The position numbers and the translations under genes are program-made. Shown piece by piece: positions 1-7,974 of a stretch of DNA of 64,000 nucleotides. The notes under the pieces are model-generated. The model had not been told where the DNA came from. It saw only the letters and a program-made list of their open reading frames with translations, and searched no databases. The DNA is taken from the NCBI GenBank assembly GCA_002297505.1, contig DBLQ01000098.1:63255-127254 (forward strand), read 5' to 3'. The stretch comes from Flavobacteriales bacterium UBA720. Lineage in GTDB: Bacteria; Bacteroidota; Bacteroidia; Flavobacteriales; Weeksellaceae. Position 1 is the first letter of the stretch. Every line of letters starts with the position of its first letter.

Positions 1-230
1 TCTAAATCTTCATTCACAAAAACTCCAACTTTACCTTGATGATTGATTTCTGAAATTTTCTTTAAACTCAAATGATTCAGAACATATCTTGGTGATTTTT
101 CATAAAAGATAAATCCCAGAAAATCAACTTTCATATCAATCAATTCTTGAATCTGATTGAGTTTTGTTAATCCGCAGACTTTTAGTTTTGGTTTTTGGTT
201 GATGGTTTTTGGTTGACGGTTTTCAGACAT
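1..230 (-). CDS. trpF: Phosphoribosylanthranilate isomerase, N-terminal part (cut by window edge)
   Basis: TrpF isomerises phosphoribosylanthranilate in tryptophan synthesis. Reading leftwards from the ATG at 228-230, the protein contains the family's first strand KVCGLT and the phosphate-loop-proximal GFIFYEKSPRY; the rest lies outside the window. It follows trpC by 18 bp in the same operon. The first 14 or so residues (QPKTINQKPK) are encoded by a near-tandem A/C-rich repeat at about 189-222 and precede the point where TrpF normally begins. No closer in-frame ATG, GTG or TTG exists, so the repeat appears fused to the gene start. The identification is secure; only the start is uncertain. Confidence 0.9.
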   Translation of the reverse strand, partial: MSENRQPKTINQKPKLKVCGLTKLNQIQELIDMKVDFLGFIFYEKSPRYVLNHLSLKKISEINHQGKVGVFVNEDL

Positions 231-248
231 TGTTAAATTGATAAACTG

Positions 249-1028
249 TTACACTGTTACATTAGAAATAAATTCATAGAATTTCTTTCCCGGATTTTCA
301 TTTTTCATAAAATATTCGCCCATCAAAAATCCGTCGAAACCTTTTTCCTTCAGGAATTTGAAATCTTCTTCATTGTAAATTCCGCTTTCTGCAATTGATA
401 AAATATCGTTTGGAAGCTGATTCTTCAAATCCACGGAATGCTGCAAATCGACTTTGAAATTTTTCAAATTCCTGTTGTTAATGCCAACGAAATCGACATT
501 TTTATTGATGTGAATTAATTCATCTTCCGAGTGGATTTCCAGTAAAACTTCGAGGTCGAGAGAATGCGCCAACTCTGTAAATTCCGAAACCTGAGTTGGA
601 GAAAGACAGGACGCAATCAACAAAATAACATCAGCTCCACTGGATTTGGCTTCATAAAACTGATATTCATCAATCATAAAATCCTTTCTCAAAATTGGAA
701 TGTTAATGTGATTTCTGACACTCAAAATATCTTCAAAACTTCCTCCGAAAAAATCCTGATCCGTCAAAATAGAAACTGCGCTTGCTCCAAATTTTTCATA
801 TTGAGAAACAACTTCTAAAGGTGAAACCCGATCATTGATAACGCCTTTGCTCGGCGATTGTCTTTTGAATTCAGTAATGACTCCGGATTTTGTTTTGATG
901 GTTTCTTTCAAGGAAAATGTTTTCCTTCCAAAAAATGCTGAATCTTTCAGTTGTTCAATGGAAATCTTTGATTTTGCATCTGCAACTTCCTGTTTTTTTC
1001 GTTCGATGATTTTATCTAGGATGTTCAT
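249..1028 (-). CDS. trpC: Indole-3-glycerol phosphate synthase
   Basis: TrpC closes the indole ring of carboxyphenylamino-deoxyribulose phosphate in tryptophan synthesis. The 259-residue length is normal for a monofunctional TrpC. Visible active-site positions of the TIM barrel are K55 in EFKRQSPSKG, K115 in ILRKDF, E164 in LLEIH, the INNRNL loop near 183-188 and S215 in IAESG. It lies between trpD and trpF; the spacer to trpD holds an inverted-repeat element (1041-1126). No frameshift or missing catalytic residue was seen. Confidence 0.96.
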   Translation of the reverse strand: MNILDKIIERKKQEVADAKSKISIEQLKDSAFFGRKTFSLKETIKTKSGVITEFKRQSPSKGVINDRVSPLEVVSQYEKFGASAVSILTDQDFFGGSFEDILSVRNHINIPILRKDFMIDEYQFYEAKSSGADVILLIASCLSPTQVSEFTELAHSLDLEVLLEIHSEDELIHINKNVDFVGINNRNLKNFKVDLQHSVDLKNQLPNDILSIAESGIYNEEDFKFLKEKGFDGFLMGEYFMKNENPGKKFYEFISNVTV

Positions 1029-1040
1029 TTTATTTTTTCG

Positions 1041-1126
1041 ACCACAAAAGTCACAAAAGATTTCAATTGCATTTTGATCTATATAAAGCCTAAAAAGTTT
1101 TTAGCAACTTTTGTGACTTTTGTGGT
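1041..1126. repeat. Inverted-repeat element (19-bp perfect arms), copy 1
   Basis: Left arm 1041-1059 (ACCACAAAAGTCACAAAAG) and right arm 1108-1126 are exact reverse complements separated by 48 bp. It occupies the trpC-trpD spacer. The same arms recur at 8331-8455 with a different, longer centre, so this is a dispersed family of small non-coding inverted repeats rather than a gene-specific terminator. It could form a large hairpin in the trp transcript. Confidence 0.85.
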
Positions 1127-1136
1127 TTCCCAATTT

Positions 1137-2123
1137 TTAATTAATAATATTTTTCAAACTTTTCAACGCTTTTCCGGTTTCCAAACTTTCTTTTGCTAAA
1201 GCCAGACAATCGTCGTAATTTCCATATTTTCCTGTATTTTCCAGAGCGATGGATGCGTTCGCAAGAACGACAGAATTCTGTTCGTTGGTTCCGTTTCCTT
1301 CCAGGATTTGCATGAATATTTTTGCTGATTCTTCCTTGGTGTGGCCTCCAAAAATACTATCAGGATTAACATTTTTGAATTTCAAATCTTCTGCAGAATA
1401 GATTTTTTCCCCAATTTTATTGAAAATTTTGGTGTCGTCGGTCAATGAAATTTCGTCATAACCATCCAAAGCATGAACGAGCATAAACTCGCTTTTCTGC
1501 TTTTGCAGAAGATATTGATAGACTCTTGCAATTTCCAGATTCGCAACACCAATCATTGTGAAATCTGGACGCGCAGGATTCACCAACGGTCCCAGAAGAT
1601 TGAAAAACGTTTTCAGTCCGAGCTGTTTTCTGAATGGCGCCACCGATTTCAAAGCGGGATGAAACATCGGTGCGTGCAGAAAACAAATGTTTCCTTTTTC
1701 CAGATCAGCTTTCAAATCGTCGGAATTATCTTTGAATTGATAACCTAATTCTTCCAAAACATTGGACGAGCCGGAAATGGACGACGCGCCGTAATTGCCT
1801 TGTTTGGCGACTTTTTGTCCGGTTCCGGCAACGATGAAACTCGCTAAAGTAGAAATGTTGAAGGTATTTTTCCCGTCGCCACCAGTTCCAACGATGTCGA
1901 CCAAGTCTTTAGTTCCCAAATCGACTGGTTTTGCCAATTGCAATAATGCTTCGCGGAAACCTGTGAGTTCTTCCAGTGTAATGGTTCGCATCAGGAAAAC
2001 GGTGATGAAAGAAATGACCTCGCTTTCGTTGAATTTATTTTGTGAAATTTCAATCAGAATGGCTTTGGCTTCGGCTTTAGTCAAAGTCTGGTGATTGAAA
2101 AGATATTGTAGGATTTGTTTCAT
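1137..2123 (-). CDS. trpD: Anthranilate phosphoribosyltransferase
   Basis: TrpD transfers phosphoribose from PRPP to anthranilate. The 328-residue protein shows the PRPP-binding segment DIVGTGGDGKNTFNIST (residues about 76-93), the KQGNYGASSISGS anthranilate/phosphate loop after it, and the FFNLLGPLVNPARP segment, all diagnostic for the family. It is a stand-alone enzyme, not fused to TrpG. Upstream it is separated from trpG by an endonuclease/exonuclease/phosphatase-family gene; downstream is trpC. Confidence 0.96.
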   Translation of the reverse strand: MKQILQYLFNHQTLTKAEAKAILIEISQNKFNESEVISFITVFLMRTITLEELTGFREALLQLAKPVDLGTKDLVDIVGTGGDGKNTFNISTLASFIVAGTGQKVAKQGNYGASSISGSSNVLEELGYQFKDNSDDLKADLEKGNICFLHAPMFHPALKSVAPFRKQLGLKTFFNLLGPLVNPARPDFTMIGVANLEIARVYQYLLQKQKSEFMLVHALDGYDEISLTDDTKIFNKIGEKIYSAEDLKFKNVNPDSIFGGHTKEESAKIFMQILEGNGTNEQNSVVLANASIALENTGKYGNYDDCLALAKESLETGKALKSLKNIIN

Positions 2124-2173
2124 AATTTTTGTTTGAAGTTGGGTGATTGAAGATGGAAGTTTTTGTGTGGTGA

Positions 2174-2851
2174 TTATTTTTCCAAATTTTCTATTTCACA
2201 GATAACGGCATTGTGATCTGATATTTTTCGGTCGATCTTTATCATTTTGCTTGTTACTTTTTTGTTTTTTAGAAAATCATTATTTATCAAAATATGAATG
2301 GCGCAGTCAGGATTGTCTTTGGTTAAAATTTCTAAATTTTGTTGTTCAAAAAAATCTCTCGTTTCAGTAATCACTTTTGCACTTGGATATTTAAAACCTG
2401 AAAATGAAATATTAAAATCACCTGAATAAAAAACGCTTCCTTTTATTTTTTCAATTTCATTTTTTTGATTTTTCAAATCGTTTTCGAAATGAAAATCTTT
2501 TCCACCAAAACTTCCAATGATACTTCCGTATAAAATTATTGCTCCGTGTTCCGTATCAATTTTTCCACAAAGTGCAGTATATTTATCATAAGTTGCTAAT
2601 GTTTCTATAAATGGATACTTTGAAAAAATGCTAACTCGATTTTCCATTGTATTATAGTTTTGACCCTCTTGAAAACTTGGTAATTTCGTGGAATGAATAC
2701 TAAAATATTCACTTCCAAAATCTACTAACAGATTGGTTTCCGTTAAAAAAATCAAATCGGGGTTTTCAGATGAAATTAATTCTTTTATAAAATTGATTTT
2801 TCCTTTCTGATAAATTTTTGGTCTTTCAATATTCCAGCTTAAGATTTTCAT
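2174..2851 (-). CDS. Endonuclease/exonuclease/phosphatase family protein inside the trp operon
   Basis: The 225-residue protein has the fold's metal and catalytic signatures: the N-terminal MKILSWNIERP (Asn7), DLIFLTETN with a Glu near 38, a central SGDFNISF Asp/Asn pair and a C-terminal ISDHNAVICEIE with the catalytic His. There is no signal peptide, so it probably acts in the cytoplasm on a phosphodiester or phosphomonoester. The substrate cannot be told. It sits 1 bp after trpG and 50 bp before trpD in the operon's direction, so it is likely co-transcribed with tryptophan genes although it has no known role there. Confidence 0.8.
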   Translation of the reverse strand: MKILSWNIERPKIYQKGKINFIKELISSENPDLIFLTETNLLVDFGSEYFSIHSTKLPSFQEGQNYNTMENRVSIFSKYPFIETLATYDKYTALCGKIDTEHGAIILYGSIIGSFGGKDFHFENDLKNQKNEIEKIKGSVFYSGDFNISFSGFKYPSAKVITETRDFFEQQNLEILTKDNPDCAIHILINNDFLKNKKVTSKMIKIDRKISDHNAVICEIENLEK

Positions 2852-2852
2852 T

Positions 2853-3416
2853 TTAATTCAATAAAAAATTCTCTAAAATCTTTTTCCCGTCCGGCGTCAA
2901 GATACTTTCCGGATGATATTGGACGGCGTGCACATCATACGATTTATGGCGCAAACTCATAATCATTCCGTTTTTGTCGACGCTGGTGATCTCCAATTCT
3001 GCGGGAAAATCATCAGGATTCACGGCCCAGGAATGATAACGTCCAACTTCCAAAGTTTCCGGCAAACCATTGAAAATCTGGTGTGCATTGATCTGAAAAG
3101 CCTCAGTGGCTACGCCGTGGTAGATTTCGGAAAGGTTAATCAAACTTCCGCCAAACGCTTCGGCAATCGCTTGCTGACCCAAACAAACTCCGAAAATGGA
3201 TTTAGTTGGTGCATATTTTTTAATCACTTCTAACAGTATTCCAGCTTCTTCGGGAATTCCGGGTCCTGGAGAAAGAATGATTTTGTCATATTTTTCTATG
3301 TCTTCCAAAGGAATTTGGTCGTTTCTGTAAACATCAACTTTTTCGTTTACAATTTGTTCGATGATTTGAACCAGATTGTAAGTGAAACTATCGTAATTAT
3401 CGAAGACTAATATCAT
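2853..3416 (-). CDS. trpG: Anthranilate synthase glutamine amidotransferase subunit
   Basis: TrpG hydrolyses glutamine and passes ammonia to TrpE. This class-I amidotransferase of 187 residues has the oxyanion strand LSPGPGIPEEAG, nucleophile Cys78 in FGVCLGQQAIAEAFGG, and the His/Glu pair in VQYHPESILTPDG near 167. Aminodeoxychorismate synthase subunits look alike, but the trp operon setting points to anthranilate synthase; a dual role is possible. It is separated from trpE by a four-helix-bundle gene. Confidence 0.94.
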   Translation of the reverse strand: MILVFDNYDSFTYNLVQIIEQIVNEKVDVYRNDQIPLEDIEKYDKIILSPGPGIPEEAGILLEVIKKYAPTKSIFGVCLGQQAIAEAFGGSLINLSEIYHGVATEAFQINAHQIFNGLPETLEVGRYHSWAVNPDDFPAELEITSVDKNGMIMSLRHKSYDVHAVQYHPESILTPDGKKILENFLLN

Positions 3417-3825
3417 AATTGTTAATTATCAATTGTTAATTGTTATTTTTAGTTGTCTTGATTATGCTGGTAATTAATTTTATAATTTCAACAGCATTTT
3501 CGTTGATGCTTTCAAATTCTTGTGAAGAAAGATAATTTGTAGCTTGAAATAGTTCTAACCAGTATAAAGTTTCATTAATTTCTTTTTGAGCAATAGATAA
3601 TTTATGAATGAAATCTGCTTTGCTCTGAGCGTGTTCACTTTCTCTAACCATTGCGCCAACACTTGTACCGCTTCGTAAAATTTGCTTACTCAATACATAC
3701 TCTTTTTTATCATTTGCCATATATTGATAAAGCTTTATAATTCGAACAGCAAAATCAAAACTTTTCTTTTTTATAATATTATTTTCTTTCATTGTCTAAC
3801 AATTAATAATTAACCATTAACAATT
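3417..3825. repeat. Inverted short-period repeats bracketing a four-helix-bundle gene
   Basis: The 29-bp segments 3417-3445 and 3797-3825 are built from reiterated TTAATTGTTA-type words and match as inverted repeats at about 25 of 29 positions. They flank the small gene 3436-3792 closely. The right repeat runs into trpE and encodes its last codons (IVNG then stop). Similar but sequence-unrelated brackets surround the two four-helix-bundle genes at 18.5 and 20.2 kb. Confidence 0.7.
3436..3792 (-). CDS. Four-helix-bundle protein (23S rRNA intervening-sequence/S23 family)
   Basis: The 118-residue protein has the family's arrangement: an N-terminal helix with KSFDFAVRIIKLY, the YVLSKQILRSGTSVGAMVRE core and a following helix with SKADFIHKLSIAQKEINETLYWLELF. 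It resembles the protein at 18543-18899 over the whole length. Members are found inside some 23S rRNA genes and as free-standing genes of unknown function. It lies between trpE and trpG on the same strand and must share their transcript. Inverted AT-rich repeats bracket it. Confidence 0.85.
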   Translation of the reverse strand: MKENNIIKKKSFDFAVRIIKLYQYMANDKKEYVLSKQILRSGTSVGAMVRESEHAQSKADFIHKLSIAQKEINETLYWLELFQATNYLSSQEFESINENAVEIIKLITSIIKTTKNNN

Positions 3826-5237
3826 CTTTCGGCTTTTGTAATTGCTTTTTTCAAAGCGCCTAATTTGTTACTAACTTCCTGCAACTCGCTTTCAGCAACT
3901 GACTTTGCGGTGATTCCGGCTCCGGCTTGATAAAATAAAGTATTGTTTTTACTTAGGAAAGTTCGAATCATAATCGCCTGATTGCAACTGCCGTCGAAGC
4001 CGACAAAACCGATGCAACCGGCATAATAACTTCTGGACGTTTTCTCGTGTTCGTCAATCAACTGCATTGCACGGTATTTTGGCGCACCACTCAGAGTGCC
4101 TTGTGGGAAAGTGGTTGCAATCATTTCGTAAGGATTTTGGTCTTCTTGAACATCGGTTACAACTTCGGAAACCATATGAATCACGTGGGAGAAAAAATGA
4201 ATTTCTTTCAGTTTTGAAACCGTTGTATTTTTCCCGTGAATGCTCAAATCGTTTCTTGCCAAATCTACCAACATTGTATGTTCGGCATTTTCCTTCGGAT
4301 CTTTTTTGAGTTCTTCTGCAGATTCCAGATCTTTCTCAATGTTTCCGGTTCGCTTGAAAGTGCCTGCAATCGGATGAATAATCGCTTTTCCGTTTTTGAT
4401 GATCAACTGACTTTCCGGACTGGAACCCATTAATTTATAATCGCCATAATCGAAGAAAAATAAATAGGGCGAAGGACTGATATTCCGCAAAGCTCGATAA
4501 ACATTGAACTCGTCACCCCGGAATTTCTGTTCAAATCTTCGGCTCAACACCAATTGAAAAACATCGCCACGGAAACAATGTTTCTTAGCAAATTCTACGG
4601 ATTCCAGATATTCTACATCGGTTAGATTTGATGTTTCTTCTGAAGTAATTTCGAATGGGAAAACTGGTGCATTTTTTTGATTGATAATACTTTCTAATGT
4701 TGAAAGTTCGGATTTCAATCCATTGATTTTATTTTCAATCAAAAACATTTCATCATTGTGATGATTGATCGCAATCACGTATTGATACAAACGGTAACGC
4801 ATCAAAGGGATTTTATTGTCTTCCGATTGTTCCTTGAATTTGATATTTTCAAAAAACGGAATCGCGTCGTAACTTGTATAGCCAAAAAATCCCTGAGCCT
4901 GTTTTCCAATCTCGTGATTTGGTTTTTCAGGTTTAAAACAATTGGAGAATTCCTGCATCAAATCAGATAATTTTTCATTTTTCACACTGATTTTAGTTGG
5001 ATTTTCCAATGGAAATTTCAGTTCAGCTTCATCATAATTCCGGATTTCGATTCCGGCAATGGCATTGACACAGATGAAAGAAAAAGAATTTTCTAAATTC
5101 TGATTGCCAGCACTTTCTAAAAGAATCGTATCCCGAAACTGATCGCGGAGACGAAGGTAAATCCCAATGGGCGTGTACAGGTCAGCCAGTTGAGTTTTTA
5201 CTATCGTTTTTATAGAAATTGTATTTTCCAGGTTCAT
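3810..5237 (-). CDS. trpE: Anthranilate synthase component I
   Basis: TrpE converts chorismate and ammonia to anthranilate. The 475-residue protein has an N-terminal LLES motif near 39, the tryptophan feedback pocket, and the chorismate-binding C-terminal half with SSPESQL, HPIAGTFKRTG, HTMLVDLARNDL, FPQGTLSGAPK and GAGITAKSVAESE. It is the first full-length gene after the leader peptide and attenuator, so its expression should fall when charged tRNA-Trp is plentiful. Its last codons overlap an inverted AT-rich repeat. Confidence 0.96.
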   Translation of the reverse strand: MNLENTISIKTIVKTQLADLYTPIGIYLRLRDQFRDTILLESAGNQNLENSFSFICVNAIAGIEIRNYDEAELKFPLENPTKISVKNEKLSDLMQEFSNCFKPEKPNHEIGKQAQGFFGYTSYDAIPFFENIKFKEQSEDNKIPLMRYRLYQYVIAINHHNDEMFLIENKINGLKSELSTLESIINQKNAPVFPFEITSEETSNLTDVEYLESVEFAKKHCFRGDVFQLVLSRRFEQKFRGDEFNVYRALRNISPSPYLFFFDYGDYKLMGSSPESQLIIKNGKAIIHPIAGTFKRTGNIEKDLESAEELKKDPKENAEHTMLVDLARNDLSIHGKNTTVSKLKEIHFFSHVIHMVSEVVTDVQEDQNPYEMIATTFPQGTLSGAPKYRAMQLIDEHEKTSRSYYAGCIGFVGFDGSCNQAIMIRTFLSKNNTLFYQAGAGITAKSVAESELQEVSNKLGALKKAITKAERIVNG

Positions 5238-5281
5238 TTTAAATAATTTTCATTTTTATTAAAGCTTGTCGAAGTCATTAA

Positions 5282-5316
5282 TAAAAAAAGACTTCAACAA
5301 AATTTGTCAAAGTCTT
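5282..5316 (-). terminator. trp operon attenuator (intrinsic terminator)
   Basis: On the minus strand AAGACTTTGACAAA (5316-5303) can pair with TTTGTTGAAGTCTT (5301-5288), a 14-bp stem with two G-U wobbles whose innermost pairs open as the loop, followed by seven T. Just after the leader Trp codons, TTTGTC and GTCT (minus strand, about 5369-5380) are complementary to GACAAA and AGAC in the first stem arm. They could form a competing antiterminator. The alternative pairings were read by eye, not computed. Confidence 0.85.
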
Positions 5317-5346
5317 ATTATGATTGAGTTATAGTTAGTTCAGAAT

Positions 5347-5424
5347 TCAGAACACCGATAATCCTTTCAGACCCGACAAAGAGTTTGAAAGCCACCACCA
5401 GTTTTTGTTGTTCATAAGTTTCAT
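5347..5424 (-). CDS. trpL: trp leader peptide with three consecutive Trp codons
   Basis: A 25-codon reading frame starts at ATG 5424 (or ATG 5415, giving 22 codons) and ends at TGA 5347-5349. It reads MKLMNNKNWWWLSNSL and onwards, with Trp-Trp-Trp at codons 9-11. It lies 110 bp upstream of trpE and is directly followed by a terminator. This is the classic arrangement in which a ribosome stalled for lack of charged tRNA-Trp prevents termination. The promoter -7 element ends at 5430, so the first ATG would be at or near the transcript's 5' end and the second ATG may be the real start. Confidence 0.9.
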   Translation of the reverse strand: MKLMNNKNWWWLSNSLSGLKGLSVF

Positions 5425-5429
5425 TGGGA

Positions 5430-5459
5430 CAAATTTAGAAATGATTTTTAATTCTGCAA
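5430..5459 (-). promoter_or_regulatory. trp operon promoter (Bacteroidota TTG/TAnnTTTG type)
   Basis: On the minus strand TTG (5459-5457) is followed after 19 nt by TAAATTTG (5437-5430), an exact match to the Bacteroidota -7 consensus TAnnTTTG with normal spacing. It lies immediately upstream of the leader peptide, so transcription should begin within about 10 nt of its start codon. Confidence 0.8.
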
Positions 5460-5505
5460 TAATTTTTCTTGAAAATTTATCAATTTTAAACCAACTTCAT
5501 TAAAA

Positions 5506-7059
5506 TTATTTGATAACTTTCTGACTTGTAACGGATTTATTGGTTTCGATCTTCAGCAAGTAAGAACCTTTTGGATAATTTTTAAAATCAACAACAGTTG
5601 CATTTCCTTGAATGGTTTTCAGTAACTTTCCGTCCAGAGCATAAATCTGAACCGATTGGATGATGTCATCAGTTTTGATATTCAACTGATCCACAACAGG
5701 ATTTGGATACAATCTGATATTGGTTTTAGTCACATCATTCACAGCCAAGTTGCTTTTTGTAAAACTCATGTTGTCCAATCTCAAAGCCGTTGTCACGGCA
5801 ACTTTCGGCGTCGTATTCCCGAATCCGAAGTAATAAACCTGATCGGCCGTCGCGGTATAACTCACCGTATATTCTGTGTAAGTTTCCTCCGAAACCGTTT
5901 GCGTCCGAAGATTTTCAATGATGTTATTCTTGTCCGGAGCGCTAGCCACAGCCACTTTCAACGTTACTGGATCGGCAGAAGCATTCCCTACGGAAGCATA
6001 ATATTTGGCCGTTACCGTTTCACCGCTTTTCAGGTAGATAGGATAGGAGAACAACCAGTCATTTTTGCCGGCGTTATTGGTGCTGGTGTTGTTGTACGCA
6101 TAGCCGTTTCCGTTTTGCGCCACTGCCTGATTGTCGCCCATCAGCCACGTGGTAGAAGCCCAGCCGTCCGAATCATATTCACCATAATTTTCCACAGTTT
6201 TTTCAAAATCGTAGGAATAGGGAAGTTCGGTTGGTGTCCAGATGGACTTTGGTCCAGCCCAGCCCGAGCCGCAATCGGCATTTTTCAGGAAGAACTGGTA
6301 TCTTTTTCCGGATTGCAGATTATCGAAATTTTTAGTCTTTGCAGAAGTGATACCTTTTGAAGCAACGGAGGTGTCAAAAGTTGTCAAACCTGTGTCGTAA
6401 TTGGTGATTCCGCTGGTTGCCGACCAATCAACAGTCACGGAATTGGGTTTAAGATTGGAAACCGAAAATCCATCTAATGAAGGCATCACGCAATTCGCAG
6501 ATTGGCTGATGTACAAATCGTCCAAAGCGAGATATGTTCCGCTGTTGGTATTGTTGACAAAGGCCAGATAGATGGTTTTCCCTTTGTAAGCTGATAAATC
6601 TAAGGTATGACCCGCGTAGTCGAAAGGTTGTTCAGCATCGATCTGCGTCAGTGTAGTGGTAAACGATTCCTGGTTGTTATTGGTTTCAGAAATTTTCACA
6701 GCATAAGAATCTGTGTATTCGAAATCATAGGATTTTCCCTTCCAGTAAAGTGTCGGCGTGCCTGTGTTGGGAATGGTGATGGCTGGTGTAATCAACCAAT
6801 CATTCGCCTGACCTTCCGGATCATAGTAAGATGTGCTGAAGGCAATCTTGTTGTCATAACCATCGTAAAACTGAATCCACGCTTTTTCATTGAATTCCTG
6901 AACTTGTCCCCATTCCGGAACCGTTAATCCATCTGCATTGATTGTTTTGAACTGAGACAATGGCGTACCGTTGTTATTCTCGAAACCTGCATTGAAGACC
7001 TGTGCATTGATACTGACTGCTAATGATAGAGCAAGTAAACTGATAATTTTTTTGTTCAA
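5506..7059 (-). CDS. Secreted cleaved-adhesin-domain protein with type IX sorting tail
   Basis: The 517-residue protein begins with a signal peptide (MNKKIISLLALSLAVSINAQ). It then has two cleaved-adhesin/choice-of-anchor-J type beta-sandwich domains (about 25-190 and 285-435; note NDWLITPAITIP and NDWLFSYPIYL), separated by a fibronectin-III-like stretch (about 195-275). It ends in a type A T9SS sorting domain starting NIRLYPNPVVDQL. Such proteins are exported by the type IX system and attached to or released from the cell surface. Ligand unknown. It is transcribed alone, upstream of the trp leader. Confidence 0.88.
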   Translation of the reverse strand: MNKKIISLLALSLAVSINAQVFNAGFENNNGTPLSQFKTINADGLTVPEWGQVQEFNEKAWIQFYDGYDNKIAFSTSYYDPEGQANDWLITPAITIPNTGTPTLYWKGKSYDFEYTDSYAVKISETNNNQESFTTTLTQIDAEQPFDYAGHTLDLSAYKGKTIYLAFVNNTNSGTYLALDDLYISQSANCVMPSLDGFSVSNLKPNSVTVDWSATSGITNYDTGLTTFDTSVASKGITSAKTKNFDNLQSGKRYQFFLKNADCGSGWAGPKSIWTPTELPYSYDFEKTVENYGEYDSDGWASTTWLMGDNQAVAQNGNGYAYNNTSTNNAGKNDWLFSYPIYLKSGETVTAKYYASVGNASADPVTLKVAVASAPDKNNIIENLRTQTVSEETYTEYTVSYTATADQVYYFGFGNTTPKVAVTTALRLDNMSFTKSNLAVNDVTKTNIRLYPNPVVDQLNIKTDDIIQSVQIYALDGKLLKTIQGNATVVDFKNYPKGSYLLKIETNKSVTSQKVIK

Positions 7060-7194
7060 TTGAATATATTTTTAATTTCCTCGCAAAATTAAAGCTTGAT
7101 ATTCATAATAAATCATTTGGATTGTTAAATCTGGGTCAATTTGTAATGATTATGGATTGCCATTTTTTAATTATAAATTATTTAATCGATCGAT

Positions 7195-7671
7195 TTACAA
7201 AAACGGTTTCATCTCATCTTCGATATCGCGTCGGAGATTCATCAGCTTGATGGCATATTGTTCCATCTGGATTTCCTTTTCTGTAACCGGAATCCATTTC
7301 GGAACCTCTACGGATTTCCCGTTTTCGTCAACAGCCACAAAGACAATGATACAATGCGTTCGCTTCTCGAATTTCTTCTCCTTAACATTCCTGGAAAACA
7401 CGTCAATCGAGATGTGCATACTGGAATTTCCTGTGAAAATAACCTTAGATTCCAGCTTCACGATTTCCCCGATTTTAATAGGTTTATAAAATCTTATTCC
7501 TCCGACATAAACCGTGACACAATAAGTTCCTGACCAGTTGCTGGCGCAGGCATAGCCCACCTGGTCTATCCATTTCATCACGCTTCCGCCGTGAACATTG
7601 CCACCAAAGTTGACATCCGTTGGTTCGGAAATAAATTGAAACGTTACAGGTTTGTTTTCCATTCTATTCAT
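7195..7671 (-). CDS. Acyl-CoA thioesterase (hotdog fold)
   Basis: It hydrolyses acyl-CoA to free acid and CoA. The hotdog signature GGNVHGGSVMKWIDQVGYACAS carries the expected catalytic/backbone positions, followed by FYKPIKIGEIVKLESKV. A TTG start further upstream would lie inside the TATTTTTG promoter element (7688-7681, minus strand), so ATG 7671 (MNRMENKP) or ATG 7662 is preferred. The protein is about 155 residues and cytoplasmic. A second, distinct member is at 44475-44888. Confidence 0.88.
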   Translation of the reverse strand: MNRMENKPVTFQFISEPTDVNFGGNVHGGSVMKWIDQVGYACASNWSGTYCVTVYVGGIRFYKPIKIGEIVKLESKVIFTGNSSMHISIDVFSRNVKEKKFEKRTHCIIVFVAVDENGKSVEVPKWIPVTEKEIQMEQYAIKLMNLRRDIEDEMKPFL

Positions 7672-7683
7672 TTTGTATATCAA

Positions 7684-7974
7684 AAATAGGTAAGAATATT
7701 GAGATTCGGCAGAAATGTGTTGGAAAGTATCGCTCCTACGGAGCTCAGCAAAAACTTTGCTTAACTTGATAATTTTTAATTTCCATACGGCAGAATTATG
7801 GAAATGCGTGAGCGATTGCAGCGGTTATCGTTTTGCTTTTTTGCTTTGGCTAAGGAATGGAAAATCAAAACCTATGAGCGAAAAGCGCAACCGCTTGTTC
7901 CTAAAATTTCGGGACAAAGGGACACGCCCAAATTATTTCCGTAAATTTGAGATGTAAAACCGAATTTCTGAATA
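7684..7974. repeat. Intergenic region with a solitary REP-like palindrome
   Basis: This 291-bp gap has no convincing gene. GCTCCTACGGAGC at 7732-7744 is a 13-bp palindrome; read on the minus strand with flanks it gives AGCTCCGTAGGAGCGA, identical to the core of the palindromes in the 33.0-35.3 kb array. The rest (about 7790-7940) contains reading frames on the plus strand that match nothing I recognise and lack coding character. Confidence 0.65.

Noticed and set aside
5656..6360. 234-codon plus-strand frame opposite the secreted adhesin-like protein
   Set aside because: It is antisense to a protein with clear signal peptide, beta domains and sorting tail, and has no recognisable content.
7715..7957. 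80-codon plus-strand frame between the thioesterase and ArsC-like genes
   Set aside because: It begins within a REP-like palindrome and reads like translated intergenic sequence, with no family match.
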